NCBI RefSeq assembly: GCF_000484695.1
Contig: NZ_AXVR01000013.1
Span: 34,451-98,450 of the forward strand
Source: Salinispora cortesiana
GTDB lineage: Bacteria > Actinomycetota > Actinomycetes > Mycobacteriales > Micromonosporaceae
Reading direction: 5' to 3'
DNA: 64,000 bases
Below are positions 25,289 through 34,041 of this stretch, piece by piece. Every line of letters begins with the position of its first letter. Position 1 is the first letter of the stretch. The position numbers and the translations under genes are program-made. Below the pieces are notes generated by a model. The model saw only the letters and a program-made list of their open reading frames with translations, had not been told where the DNA came from and made no database searches.

Positions 25289-26077
25289 ATGAAGTTCGAG
25301 ATGTGGATCCGGGCGCTGAAGGCCGCCCGTGCCGCTGCCAACGTTTCGCAAGAGGGGTTGGCAGCGATGATCAAATGGAGCCCGTCCCTGATCGCTGCCA
25401 TCGAGACTGGTCGACGCCGTCCGACCATGGAGTTGGCGGTCGCCGCAGATGATGTGCTGGGCACCGGTGGCCTCCTCGCCGAGCTACTCAAGGAGGCAGA
25501 CCAGGAGCGGGGTCCCTCCTGGTTCGTGGCGTGGCGGGGCTACGAACAGCAGTCGACCCGGTTGCGCGCCTTTGAACCGTGTCTGGTGCCGGGCTTGCTC
25601 CAGACCGAGGAGTACGCCCGCGCGGTGATTTCGGCTGGCGGGCTACAGCAAGCTGCCGCAGTAGACGAGTTGGTTGCTATCCGCATGGAGCGCCAGCGAT
25701 TGGTGTACCGGGATCCCCCGTTGTCGCAGGTGGTCTTCCTGATGGACGAGATGGCAATTCGTTGACCGGTCGGTGGTCAGGCTGTGCTTGACGCGCAGCT
25801 TGACCGGCTGCTGGAGGTGGCCGAGCTACCGCAACTCCGGCTGCATGTTGTGCCACTCAGCGTCGGTGAGCACGTCGGTCTATCCGGCGGCTTCGTGTTG
25901 GTCGAGCTGACCGACGGTGAACAAGCGATCTATCTGGAAAACGCTGCCCGGGGGCACGTGGTCAACGACCCTGAGACCGTCCGCTTCATCAACCGCAAGT
26001 GGGATAGCGTGCTGGGCGAGGCGTTGTCCACAGGCACTTCGCTTGACATGATTCGAAAGCTGAAGGTGACGTCATGA
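25289..26077 (+). pseudogene. WhiJ-like HTH/DUF5753 regulator interrupted by TGA
   Basis: The frame starts at ATG 25289 with an Xre-type helix-turn-helix (VSQEGLAAMIKWSPSLIAAIETGRRRP, residues 19-45), then the DUF5753 core (WRGYEQQSTRLRAFEPCLVPGLLQTEEYARAV). At 25763-25765 a TGA follows EMAIR. The same frame continues PVGGQAVLDAQLDRLLEVAELPQL through IYLENAARG to the normal C-terminus at 26077. Intact relatives have Arg-Pro-Val-Gly at this point, so a single CGA-to-TGA transition explains the break. Reinitiation at GTG 25784 could yield a separate C-terminal piece. The truncated protein retains the DNA-binding domain and might still bind DNA. Sequencing error or readthrough are alternatives. 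Confidence 0.85.
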
Positions 26078-26262
26078 CTGCTGTTGAACCGCACTGGCGC
26101 ACGTCAACCCGTTCTGGGGATACCGGGGGCAACTGTGTCGAGGTGGCGGACAACCTGGCCGGGGTGGTGTTGGTGCGCGACAGCAAGGACCGGCTCGGCC
26201 CCGCGCTGACGTTCGGTCCCGAGTCCTGGCGCACGTTCGTCGCCGCTACCCGCCTCCGCTGA
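26074..26262 (+). CDS. DUF397 protein, partner of WhiJ-like regulator
   Basis: 62 residues, a complete DUF397 unit: WRTSTRSGDTGGNCVEVADN, VLVRDSKDRLGPALTFGPESWRTF. The ATG at 26074 overlaps the regulator stop (ATGA), the typical arrangement. In Streptomyces, DUF397 proteins act with WhiJ-type HTH proteins in developmental control, probably as ligands or antagonists. Here the regulator is broken while this partner is intact. Translation may suffer if it depended on coupling. Confidence 0.85.
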   Translation: MTAVEPHWRTSTRSGDTGGNCVEVADNLAGVVLVRDSKDRLGPALTFGPESWRTFVAATRLR

Positions 26263-26315
26263 CCGGCAGCGCGCCTACCGGCTGCTTCCGACTTGGCAGC
26301 GGCCGGAGAACGGCG

Positions 26316-26351
26316 GCCGCCCAGCGACCGACGTGGCAGTCGCTGGGCGGC
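26316..26351. terminator. bidirectional 13-bp hairpin
   Basis: GCCGCCCAGCGAC (26316-26328) and GTCGCTGGGCGGC (26339-26351) form a perfect 13-bp stem with a 10-nt loop. It lies between convergent stops at 26262 and 26364 and should terminate both transcripts. Confidence 0.68.
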
Positions 26352-26363
26352 TTCGTGCGTTGA

Positions 26364-27620
26364 TCAGGGGGCAAGCAGGACGTTCCCGTTCGCTGAGTTG
26401 TCGTCCTCGGCGCCGTCGGGCTCGGGGTAGGGCCAGCCTTCGCCGTCTCCGATATCTGTTCCGGTGAAGCCCCAGACGATTTTGGCCTCCCACTGACCGG
26501 GCTGCGCGCCATCGAATATGGATTTCGGCGCGGACAACGGAAGATCAACAACGGAGTCGGCATTCACCGCCAGTGCCGGTAGCCAGCATTGGTAGCGCGT
26601 ACCGCTCGGGGTTTTCGACGTCGCGCACTTCGCGGGTAGCGAGGTGATCGTGACCTCGCCCGGCAGATCCACCGTCAGATAGGGGTCGGTGGCCCGTTGC
26701 GGCCCCTGGTTGCTGACGGTCAGGCTCAGCGTGCCGGACGCCGTGTCCGCGCCGTCCGGTACGAGCTGAACGTCATCCCCGCTGATGGAGAGGTCGGTGA
26801 CTCGCGGGTTCGGCGGGAACGCGCTCGGCCCGCCCGACTGGACGAAGCCCTTGCCCGACCAGGAGTAGGTCCGCCACTGCGACTGCGCGAACCCCTCCAC
26901 GATTCCTTCGCCGACCGCGTCCACGACCTCCACGTCGACGGCGGTGCCCTTCGCGCGGATCTTGCTAACCCAGGCGATGTCGTCGGTATGCCCGGTGACC
27001 AGACCCATCGTGACGATGTTGTCGGAGGAGTCCCGGTCAAAGGCGAGGACCCGCGACTCGCCCATCTCGATTCCGCTGCAGTTGATCAGTGCGGCCGTCT
27101 CCTTCGCTCCGTCACGATCGAAATCAGCGTGGATTACCTCGGTGATTTTGATCCGGAGTTCCGAGTTGGGCGCGAGCTGGGCGGTGCCGTCGGAGAACTT
27201 CACCCGTCCTGCTGGGCAGTGTTCTTTCAGGTAGTCGGGCCAGGCGGGAAGCTCCAGCGTGGCGTCGCCGAGCTCTGTCTTGCCGATCTGGCCGTCTGGT
27301 GGTGGTGTGCTGGGCGTGGCCGACGGGGTTGGGGAGGCGGATGGGGTGGGGGAACTGGATGGTGCCGGAGTCGTCAGGGTCGGCGTTGGCGTGTTCGCTG
27401 GTAGTACGGGTGGATCCTGGTTGGTCCAGGTTGACGCGATCGCTGGGGTTGCGGCGAGTATTGCCACGGCTAGGACGCCGGCGGCGACGAACCGGGTGGT
27501 ACGGCGCCGACGGGCGACGTGTTGTGCGGCCGCGGCGCCGGCTGGGGTCGCCAGCGGTCCACTGGAGGTGAATGCGGCGAAGATGTCATCGAGGTTTTGG
27601 GTGTCGTCGTTCTCAGGCAT
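26364..27620 (-). CDS. membrane-anchored sensor/anti-sigma-like protein paired with a SigE-family sigma factor
   Basis: 418 residues. About 42 cytoplasmic residues (LDDIFAAFTSSGPLATPAGAAAAQHVARRRR) precede one helix (FVAAGVLAVAILAATPAIA). A Thr/Pro/Ser linker of about 35 residues follows, then a large extracytoplasmic part of beta character, with a VCBS/FG-GAP-like DFDRDGAKETAALINCSG segment and a CARDB-like C-terminal domain (LTVSNQGPQRATDPYLTVDLPG). Its start overlaps the sigma-factor stop by 8 bp, so expression is coupled. By position it is a likely signal receptor or anti-sigma partner, though no zinc-containing anti-sigma motif is present. A second module of the same layout lies at 30845-32234. 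Confidence 0.65.
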   Translation of the reverse strand: MPENDDTQNLDDIFAAFTSSGPLATPAGAAAAQHVARRRRTTRFVAAGVLAVAILAATPAIASTWTNQDPPVLPANTPTPTLTTPAPSSSPTPSASPTPSATPSTPPPDGQIGKTELGDATLELPAWPDYLKEHCPAGRVKFSDGTAQLAPNSELRIKITEVIHADFDRDGAKETAALINCSGIEMGESRVLAFDRDSSDNIVTMGLVTGHTDDIAWVSKIRAKGTAVDVEVVDAVGEGIVEGFAQSQWRTYSWSGKGFVQSGGPSAFPPNPRVTDLSISGDDVQLVPDGADTASGTLSLTVSNQGPQRATDPYLTVDLPGEVTITSLPAKCATSKTPSGTRYQCWLPALAVNADSVVDLPLSAPKSIFDGAQPGQWEAKIVWGFTGTDIGDGEGWPYPEPDGAEDDNSANGNVLLAP

Positions 27621-28182
27621 CGGTTTCCTCCGTCCCCGGGTCGGAGAGTGCGGCGGCTAGTGCGGCGCGGCCTCGGTGTAGCCAGGACTTCACGGTGCCG
27701 GTAGCGGCCCCTTCCTGGTCAGCGATCTCGGTGATGCTGAGGTCGGCCACGTGGAAGAGGACTAGTGCCCGTCGCTGCTTTTCGGGCAGGGTGGCGAGTG
27801 CGCGGGCCAGCGCCACCCGGTCTGGGCTTGGCCCTTCGACTATGTCGTCCCGGCGAAACCGGGCGTGGGCGCGGGCGGCGCGGAGCCGACGCCAGCGGGA
27901 GCGGGCGACATTCATGGCGACGGTGCGGATCCAGGCTGCTGGATGGTCGTAGTGGACCAGTTTGTTCCAGCGGGGCCAGGCCCGGCTGAATGCCTCCTGG
28001 ACTGCGTCGCGGGCATGGTCGATGTCAGCTGTGTAGGCGTAGAGCTGGAGCATCAGTGGTTGGAAAGTGGCGGCGTAGAACTCCTCGAAGCTGCCACTCA
28101 CACCACTCACACCACCCGCGCCCTCCGTGACCGCGGGTGGCGGTTCCTCCCGGGTATCCCCCGGGCCGTGCATCCTTACCAT
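27613..28182 (-). CDS. SigE-family (SigE70-like) RNA polymerase sigma factor
   Basis: 189 residues from ATG 28182; GGGAGGCG lies about ten bases upstream, and GTG 28185 is also possible. Region 2 is FEEFYAATFQPLMLQLYAYTADIDHARDAVQEAFSRAWPRW and region 4 is ALATLPEKQRRALVLFHVADLSITEIADQEGAATGTVKSWLHRGRAAL. The layout is that of the SigE family of ECF sigma factors expanded in Micromonosporaceae and Streptomyces. It directs RNA polymerase to a small regulon in response to an unknown envelope signal. The 8-bp overlap with the membrane protein gene implies they act together. No regulon can be named. Confidence 0.88.
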   Translation of the reverse strand: MVRMHGPGDTREEPPPAVTEGAGGVSGVSGSFEEFYAATFQPLMLQLYAYTADIDHARDAVQEAFSRAWPRWNKLVHYDHPAAWIRTVAMNVARSRWRRLRAARAHARFRRDDIVEGPSPDRVALARALATLPEKQRRALVLFHVADLSITEIADQEGAATGTVKSWLHRGRAALAAALSDPGTEETDA

Positions 28183-28282
28183 CACGTTGGCGCCTCCCCT
28201 GCTGGCTGGCCGTCTGATCGCGGCTCTACTCAGCAGACTCCCTGACACCATCGCTGGTTGCGGTTCAACCGGGTCGAGACTT

Positions 28283-29971
28283 TCAGCGGCGGGGGGTGAT
28301 GGTCGCCAGCAGTTCGGGCTGACGCCGGTCCAGCACGTCGCCGGCCAGGTAGGCGCCGAGCAGCGCCGCCCCCAGCCCGTACGCCGCGCCGATCGGTAGG
28401 GCCAGCCAGAGCCAGACGTCGCCGAGCAGCGCGGCGGCCACCACCATCGGGATCACCGCGACCGCCGAGGCGAGCATGGACAGAACGGCCAGGAAGCTGC
28501 GGGCCACCCCGGCGCCGCTGTTCAGCGCGAACGGGTTGCTCGTCTCCGGCAGGGAGTACGCCCCGAGTACGGACAGCAGGGTGTTGACCGCGAGCCCGGC
28601 GCCGAAGGTGGCGAGCAGGCTCCCCGCCGTCAGGCCGATCCACCCCGGCTGCCCCAGCACCAGGAGGGCGAGCACCCCGGAGATGATCAGAACCAGCGGC
28701 AGCAGGTAGAGCGAGAACGCTGCCATCCGGGCCCGTAGCTCCACCGCGCCCGGCACCCCCACAACCACGTGCGCCGCGTACGCGCTGCCGTCGAAGCCGA
28801 ACTGGTTGGCCAGGGTTGCGGCGGCGAGCACCCCGACGAACACCATGGAGAGAGTGACCAGGACCGGGGACGAGGTGTCCAGGGCGCCGCCGCCGGTGTC
28901 CCCGGCGCCGCCGAGATTGAGCATGACCGGGACGAAGAGGCCGACCACGGCCAGCGTGATCAGGTTTGCCCGTCGGCGGGCGTCTCGCCACCAGTACCGC
29001 GCCTCCCGCGCCACCAACGCCCCGAAGCGGCCCCGGGGGAGCCAGCCCAGCAGCCGGGGGAAGAGCTGCGTGACGGCGGTGCCGGTGGCCCTCGGCCGGG
29101 TTGACGCCCGGCTGCTGCTCGTGGTGCCGACCATCGCCGACTCCAGCGAGCGAGACCACCAGGCCAGCAGCGCCACCACGGTCACTGCCGTGATCAGCAG
29201 CTTCACCGGTGCGGCCCAGACCCGCCCCTGCGCGACCTCGATGCCGATCGTCCACGGCGCGCCGAATGGCGTCCAGCCGACCACGGCCGCCACCTCGGCG
29301 AGCCGGTCCCAGTCCGCGTCCTGTAGCGCGGCGGCGGCGGCCAGCTGCACCGGCGCGATCAGGGCGGCAGCCCCGGCCAGCAGGACCGCGGCCAGGTCGC
29401 GGACCCGACGCGAACGCAGCATCGTGGCGAAGGCGCTGGTGACGGCGCGGGCCCCGGCGACGCAGAGCAGCAGGCCAGCCAGCACCCCGACCGCCTGTGT
29501 GAGGGCGGCCGACCATCCGCCGAAGATGCCCGCGGTGAGGATCAAACCGCTGGCGGCCAGCAGCACGGCGACCGCCGGAACGCTGACCAGCGCCGCCGCG
29601 AAGAGACCGGTGACCAGGGTTCGACGGGGCAGCGGAAGCAGCGCGAAGCGGGCCGGGTCCAGTGTCTCGTCGACCCCGAAGAAGATCAGCGGCAGTAGGA
29701 GCCACCCCAGCACCACCAGGCCGCCACCGAAGGCCGCCAGCAGCGTCGCGTACTGGTCGTTGCCGGCCAGTCCCGGGACGGCGAAGAGGAAGAGGCCGAA
29801 GGCGGCGAACCAGAGCCCAGCGAATGCGCCGAGCGCGAAGAGGCCGATCCGCCAGCCCTGGCCCCGGAAGTTGTTGCCCATCACCCGCAGCTTGAGCCGG
29901 ACGAAGTGCCGGGCCGAGACCCGGCGACCCGCCCCCACGTCGGCTACCGCCTCGGTCACCGCGACAGCCAC
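28283..29971 (-). CDS. ABC exporter permease
   Basis: 562 residues with about twelve hydrophobic segments and no nucleotide-binding motif. The first half starts FVRLKLRVMGNNFRGQGWRIGLFALGAF, followed by FGVDETLDPARFALLPLPRRTLV, a segment common to large actinobacterial ABC-2-like permeases. A second related half begins near GRFGALVAREARYWWRDARRRANLI. The 5' end overlaps the ATPase gene by 16 bp, so it is the membrane half of that transporter. The substrate is unknown; lipids, drugs or peptides are typical for the type. Confidence 0.82.
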   Translation of the reverse strand: MAVAVTEAVADVGAGRRVSARHFVRLKLRVMGNNFRGQGWRIGLFALGAFAGLWFAAFGLFLFAVPGLAGNDQYATLLAAFGGGLVVLGWLLLPLIFFGVDETLDPARFALLPLPRRTLVTGLFAAALVSVPAVAVLLAASGLILTAGIFGGWSAALTQAVGVLAGLLLCVAGARAVTSAFATMLRSRRVRDLAAVLLAGAAALIAPVQLAAAAALQDADWDRLAEVAAVVGWTPFGAPWTIGIEVAQGRVWAAPVKLLITAVTVVALLAWWSRSLESAMVGTTSSSRASTRPRATGTAVTQLFPRLLGWLPRGRFGALVAREARYWWRDARRRANLITLAVVGLFVPVMLNLGGAGDTGGGALDTSSPVLVTLSMVFVGVLAAATLANQFGFDGSAYAAHVVVGVPGAVELRARMAAFSLYLLPLVLIISGVLALLVLGQPGWIGLTAGSLLATFGAGLAVNTLLSVLGAYSLPETSNPFALNSGAGVARSFLAVLSMLASAVAVIPMVVAAALLGDVWLWLALPIGAAYGLGAALLGAYLAGDVLDRRQPELLATITPRR

Positions 29972-30720
29972 GCCAGCTCCTCACCGGTCGCGGTGCGCCC
30001 GCCGACAACCGTCACGAAGACCTGCTCCAGCGTCTGCTCTCCGCGGACCTCGTCCAGCGTGCCGACCCGTTTGATGGCGCCGTCGGCGAGGATCGCCACG
30101 TGCGAGCAGAGTCGCTCCACGACCTCCATCACGTGACTGGAGAAGACGACCGTGCCACCACCGGCGACGTACCGCCCGAGGATGTCTCGAATCAGCGCCG
30201 CCGACACCGGGTCGACCGCCTCGAACGGCTCGTCCAGCACCAGCAGCCGGGGCCCGTGCAGCAGCGCACAGGCCAGGCCGATCTTCTTCTTCATCCCGGC
30301 CGAGTAGTCCACCACCAGGGTTCGCCCGGCGTCGGCGAGCGCGAGCACGTCCAGCAGCTCCGCCGCACGCTGGCTGACCACCGCCGGATCCATGCCGCGC
30401 AGCAGGCCGTGGTACGCGAGCAACTCGGCGCCACTGAGCCGGTCGAAGAGGCGTACGCCGTCGGGCATGACGCCGAGGAGTTGCTTCGCCCGTACCGGGT
30501 CGGCCCAGACATCGTGGCCGAGCACCCGGGCGCCGCCGGCATCTGGCCGGAGCAGCCCCACAGCCATCGACAGCGTGGTGGTCTTGCCGGCGCCGTTGGG
30601 TCCGAGGAGCCCGTAGAACGAGCCGGCCGGCACGGTCAGGTCGACGCCGGCCACGGCCACCTTCGCGTCGAAGCGCTTCACCAGACCGTGCAGCGCGAGG
30701 GCAGGGTGCTCTGCTGTCAT
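29956..30720 (-). CDS. ABC exporter ATP-binding protein
   Basis: 254 residues. Walker A is LLGPNGAGKTTT (near residue 38), the Q-loop lies in KQLLGVMPDG, the signature is the variant VDYSAGMKKKIGLA, Walker B is LLVLDEPFEAVDP, and the H-loop is SSHVMEVVERL. The signature begins YSAGM instead of LSGGQ, which is common in ABC-2 exporters. It powers the adjacent permease; the two are translationally coupled. It sits between two sigma-factor modules, which may or may not control it. Confidence 0.9.
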   Translation of the reverse strand: MTAEHPALALHGLVKRFDAKVAVAGVDLTVPAGSFYGLLGPNGAGKTTTLSMAVGLLRPDAGGARVLGHDVWADPVRAKQLLGVMPDGVRLFDRLSGAELLAYHGLLRGMDPAVVSQRAAELLDVLALADAGRTLVVDYSAGMKKKIGLACALLHGPRLLVLDEPFEAVDPVSAALIRDILGRYVAGGGTVVFSSHVMEVVERLCSHVAILADGAIKRVGTLDEVRGEQTLEQVFVTVVGGRTATGEELAWLSR

Positions 30721-30844
30721 GCGTAGAACCGTAGTCGGCCGGGACCAGCTGGTTCTTCACTGTGATGTCGATCGCTGGATGTCTTTGGCAACCGTTCTGC
30801 TTCGTGGCGGGTGATAGTGGCGAAGTTGAGAGGGGCGGAGCGCA

Positions 30845-31345
30845 GTGGATGCGGAAGACGGTTTTGCGGAGTTTTACCGTAGCACGCGTCATCGGGTTGT
30901 CACGGTGCTTTATGCGCTGGGTGGTGATCTGGGTGAGGCGCAGGATGCTGCGCAGGAGGCGTATGTGCGGGCTTGTCAGCGTTGGTCGAAGATCAGCACG
31001 TACGACGATCCGGAGGCGTGGGTGCGGACTGTTGGGCATCGGCGGTTGGTGAATCGTTGGCGCAAGGTTCGTAATGGTATTTCTGCGTATCGCCGGCATG
31101 GTGTTGGTGTGGCTGCTGGGCCTCCGTCGGAGAACACTGTGGCGTTGGTAGCTGCGTTGCGGCAGTTGCCAAGTGAGCAGCGGGAGGCGGTTGTCTTGCA
31201 TCATCTGGTGGATCTGTCTGTTGCTGAGATTGCTGATCAGACGGGTGCGCCGACGGGCACTGTTAAGGCTCGTCTTGCTCGTGGGCGTAAGGCCCTTGCT
31301 GTCCTTCTTGACACCTCGTTTCCGGAGGAGGTCAATCATGTCTGA
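30845..31345 (+). CDS. SigE-family RNA polymerase sigma factor with atypical codon use
   Basis: 166 residues from GTG 30845, with GGAG five bases upstream. Region 2 reads FAEFYRSTRHRVVTVLYALGGDLGEAQDAAQEAYVRACQRW and region 4 LRQLPSEQREAVVLHHLVDLSVAEIADQTGAPTGTVKARLARGRKAL. It closely parallels the sigma factor at 27613-28182. Third codon positions are frequently T here (GTT, GCT, CTT, GAT), visibly lower in GC than all neighbours, suggesting transfer from another lineage. The stop overlaps the membrane-protein gene by 8 bp, exactly as in the other module. Confidence 0.88.
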   Translation: MDAEDGFAEFYRSTRHRVVTVLYALGGDLGEAQDAAQEAYVRACQRWSKISTYDDPEAWVRTVGHRRLVNRWRKVRNGISAYRRHGVGVAAGPPSENTVALVAALRQLPSEQREAVVLHHLVDLSVAEIADQTGAPTGTVKARLARGRKALAVLLDTSFPEEVNHV

Positions 31346-32234
31346 TTCGTTTTTTGCCGAGTTGTATCGCGATACTGAAGCTTTGAACTGGGATCCGGTT
31401 GATCAGGTGCGTGCGCGTGCCCGGCGGCGGACCCAGCGGACTCGTCTTGTTGCTGGTTTGGCGAGTGCGGTCGCTGTCGCCGTGGCCGCTACTGGTGCGG
31501 TGGCCCTGGCCGAAGTCCGGGAACCGGCACCACCGGCACCACCCGCGACGAACAGCCCCTCACCCAGCCCCAGCGGCACCCCGACGCAATCGGTGTCACC
31601 CTCCCCGTCGCCCTCGCCGACCACGGCCCCGCCGACCACGGTCCGGCAGAGCGCGGCCCCGCCGAGCGTGGCCCCGCCGAGCGCGTCGCTGGAGGCTAGC
31701 CAAGAGCCGACCCTCGGCCCGTCGTCACCGGATGTTCCAGCCGCGGCCATGCTTCGTACCGAAGATCTCCCGACCGGCTTCCGGGCAGCGGGCGACGATT
31801 TGGATGGCGACTGGTCTTTTCATGCGGGGACCAGCTACACCTGCGAGGAAGACGGACAGAGCTGGCCAGGGGAGAAGGCGTTCCGGGGAGCTGTCTTTCG
31901 CAGGGGGACCGAGAGCACGGTGATCGAGCGCGTGGAGCGGCATTCGGAGGAAGGCGCGAAGACCACGATGGGAAACGTTCGGCGGGAGGTGGACGGCTGT
32001 AAGCCCCTGAACCCGGACAGCAGCAAGGGGATGGAGGTCTTCGCCTCCGGCCTCGCGGGTGACGAGTCGTTGCTGGTGGGTCGGATCGGCGAGAAGGCGA
32101 CGTCCCGCTGGCTCTTCGTGCGACAGGGTGAACTGGTGGCCCAGGTGTGGCTCAAGGGCGTTGATCCGGCCGAGGACCAGCGTATTGCGGAGCGCACAGC
32201 CGCCCGGCTCTGCGCCGGTACGGACGCCTGCTGA
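31338..32234 (+). CDS. membrane-anchored sensor/anti-sigma-like protein, second module
   Basis: 298 residues from ATG 31338 inside the sigma-factor end. Cytoplasmic stretch of about 37 residues (FFAELYRDTEALNWDPVDQVRARARRR), one helix (LVAGLASAVAVAVAATGAVALA), then a Pro/Ser/Thr linker of about 75 residues and an extracytoplasmic domain with two or three cysteines (YTCEEDG, DGCKPL, RLCAGTDAC). The domain resembles actinobacterial sensor domains that monitor surface ligands, but no family is recognised. The first 120 bases share the T-rich codon use of the sigma gene, the rest does not, so the gene may be mosaic. Confidence 0.68.
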   Translation: MSDSFFAELYRDTEALNWDPVDQVRARARRRTQRTRLVAGLASAVAVAVAATGAVALAEVREPAPPAPPATNSPSPSPSGTPTQSVSPSPSPSPTTAPPTTVRQSAAPPSVAPPSASLEASQEPTLGPSSPDVPAAAMLRTEDLPTGFRAAGDDLDGDWSFHAGTSYTCEEDGQSWPGEKAFRGAVFRRGTESTVIERVERHSEEGAKTTMGNVRREVDGCKPLNPDSSKGMEVFASGLAGDESLLVGRIGEKATSRWLFVRQGELVAQVWLKGVDPAEDQRIAERTAARLCAGTDAC

Positions 32235-32404
32235 ATGATGCTTTCCGGTCCCGGGCCTCTCCCTCGCGGAGTGGCCCTGGCCGGACGGCTCCGATCCCGG
32301 ACGAGATCAGGTGCGGTGGCGCAACCTTGCCTGCTGGCCACTCTGGATGACAGCCAGCACACCCGCGTTTCGGCCCAGTGCGGGCGGATGCGGTTTACGG
32401 CGCT

Positions 32405-34039
32405 CTACCGCAGGGCTTCGGGGGCGTGCAGACGGAGCATCGTGGCACCGACATCGGTCGGGACGTGGCGGCGCGTGGCCCCTGACACCGCCACCATTAC
32501 GGTGAAGGCGAGCGGGACCGTCCAGGCGGCTGGCTGCGCGAGGAGGGCGGCCGGCCATCCGGTCAGCGGGGGGCCGAGCACGGTCACCAGTACCGCCCCG
32601 GCCGCGGCGCCCCCACCGACGAGCACCCCGACGGCGGCGCCGCGGGCGGTCAACCCCCGCCACCAGATGCCCAGCACCAGCAGCGGGCAGAAGCTCGACG
32701 CGGCCACCGCGAACGCCAGCCCCACCACCTGTGACACCTCCAGCCCGGAGACGTTGAGCGCAAGCACCATGGGCACGCTTCCGGCGAGCACGGTGGCGAG
32801 TCGGAACCCGCGTACCGAGCCGCGGCCCAGCAGGTCGGTGGAGATCACTCCGGCAACGCTGGTGAGCAGGCCGGAGGAGGTGGAGAGAAACGCCGCGAAC
32901 GCGCCGGCGGCGACCAGCGCGGCGAGGAGCCGGCCGGTGGTCCCCGTACCCAGCGCCGCACCGGGCAGGAGCAGCACCACCGCGTCGGTCTCCCCGGTGA
33001 GCAGCAGGTGTGGGGTATAGATCCGGCCGAGTGCCCCGTAGACGGTTGGCAGCAGGTAGAAGGCGCCGACGAGGGCCAGTACCACCAGCGTGGTATGGCG
33101 GGCGGCGGCACCGTCCGGGTTGGTGTAGAAGCGCGCCAGCACGTGCGGTAGGCCCATGGTGCCGAGGAAGGTGGCGAGGATCAGCGAGTAGGTGGTGAAC
33201 AGGCCCTGCTCGTCGGCGCCGGTGCTGGGCAGCAACCAGTCGGCCGGGTCGGTGGCGGTCCCGGCGACCTGGGGCACCGGTTGTCCGGCGGCGAAGGTCA
33301 GCTCGTCGCCGGGGCGTATCTGCTGTTGCTGGCCGTCGGGGAGGGTGAGGGTGGCGGGATGTTCGACCACGACGGTGGTCGCGGTGCGGAAGGTTGGACC
33401 CTCCGGTGGGGTCACCGCCGGGCGGGAGTCGGCCTGCCACTGCAACACCAGGAAGATCGCCGGTACGGCGAGAGCGGTCAGCTTGAGCCAGTACTGGAAC
33501 GCCTGGACAAAGGTAATCGCGCGCATGCCGCCGAGCGCCACGTTCGCGGTTACCACCGCCGCGACCAGGAGGGCTCCCAGCGGGTAGGGCGAGCCGGTCA
33601 ACGTGGCCATGGTCAGCCCGGCACCCTGCAGCTGGGGGACGAGGTAGAGCCAACCGATGAAGATCACGAAGGTGGTGGCGAGGGTGCGTAGCCGCCGGGA
33701 GCCCAGCCGGAGCTCGCAGAAGTCGGGCAGGGTGAACGCCCCGGAGCGGCGCAGCGGTGCGGCGACGAAGAGAAGTAGCGCCAGGTACCCGGCGGCGAAG
33801 CCGACCGGGTACCAGAGCACATCCACGCCGTGCTTGAGGATCAGACCGGCGACGCCGAGGAAGCTCGCCGCCGACAGGTACTCCCCACCGATCGCGGCGG
33901 CGTTCCAGGTCGGGCTGACCGCCCGGGACGCCACCAGGAAGTCCGAGGTGGTGCGGGCGAGGCGTAGACCGTAGAAGCCAATGCCGACGGTGATCAGGGT
34001 GACCGCGACGAGGGCCGGAACTACATAGCCGTTGCCCAC
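32405..34039 (-). CDS. sodium:solute symporter, second SSS paralogue
   Basis: 544 residues from GTG 34039, two bases after the upstream gene stop. About thirteen helices. SSS signatures: SDFLVASRAVSPTWNAAAIGGEYLSAASFLGVAGLIL, GGMRAITFVQAFQYWLK, LPHVLARFYTNPDGAAARHTT, and LLTSVAGVISTDLLG. An extra hydrophilic insert of about 80 residues follows helix 6 (PAVTPPEGPTFRTATTVVVEHPATLTLPDGQQ), absent from the ActP copy at 21879. Substrate is likely a monocarboxylate or related acid. It is cotranscribed with a small two-helix protein, and the LytS/LytT-type pair 1.3 kb away may control it. Confidence 0.84.
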   Translation of the reverse strand: MGNGYVVPALVAVTLITVGIGFYGLRLARTTSDFLVASRAVSPTWNAAAIGGEYLSAASFLGVAGLILKHGVDVLWYPVGFAAGYLALLLFVAAPLRRSGAFTLPDFCELRLGSRRLRTLATTFVIFIGWLYLVPQLQGAGLTMATLTGSPYPLGALLVAAVVTANVALGGMRAITFVQAFQYWLKLTALAVPAIFLVLQWQADSRPAVTPPEGPTFRTATTVVVEHPATLTLPDGQQQQIRPGDELTFAAGQPVPQVAGTATDPADWLLPSTGADEQGLFTTYSLILATFLGTMGLPHVLARFYTNPDGAAARHTTLVVLALVGAFYLLPTVYGALGRIYTPHLLLTGETDAVVLLLPGAALGTGTTGRLLAALVAAGAFAAFLSTSSGLLTSVAGVISTDLLGRGSVRGFRLATVLAGSVPMVLALNVSGLEVSQVVGLAFAVAASSFCPLLVLGIWWRGLTARGAAVGVLVGGGAAAGAVLVTVLGPPLTGWPAALLAQPAAWTVPLAFTVMVAVSGATRRHVPTDVGATMLRLHAPEALR

Positions 34040-34041
34040 AC

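Noticed and set aside
26024..26032. Single TTGTCCACA DnaA box
   Set aside because: It is inside the conserved DUF5753 coding end, alone, and explained by the codons for Leu-Ser-Thr.
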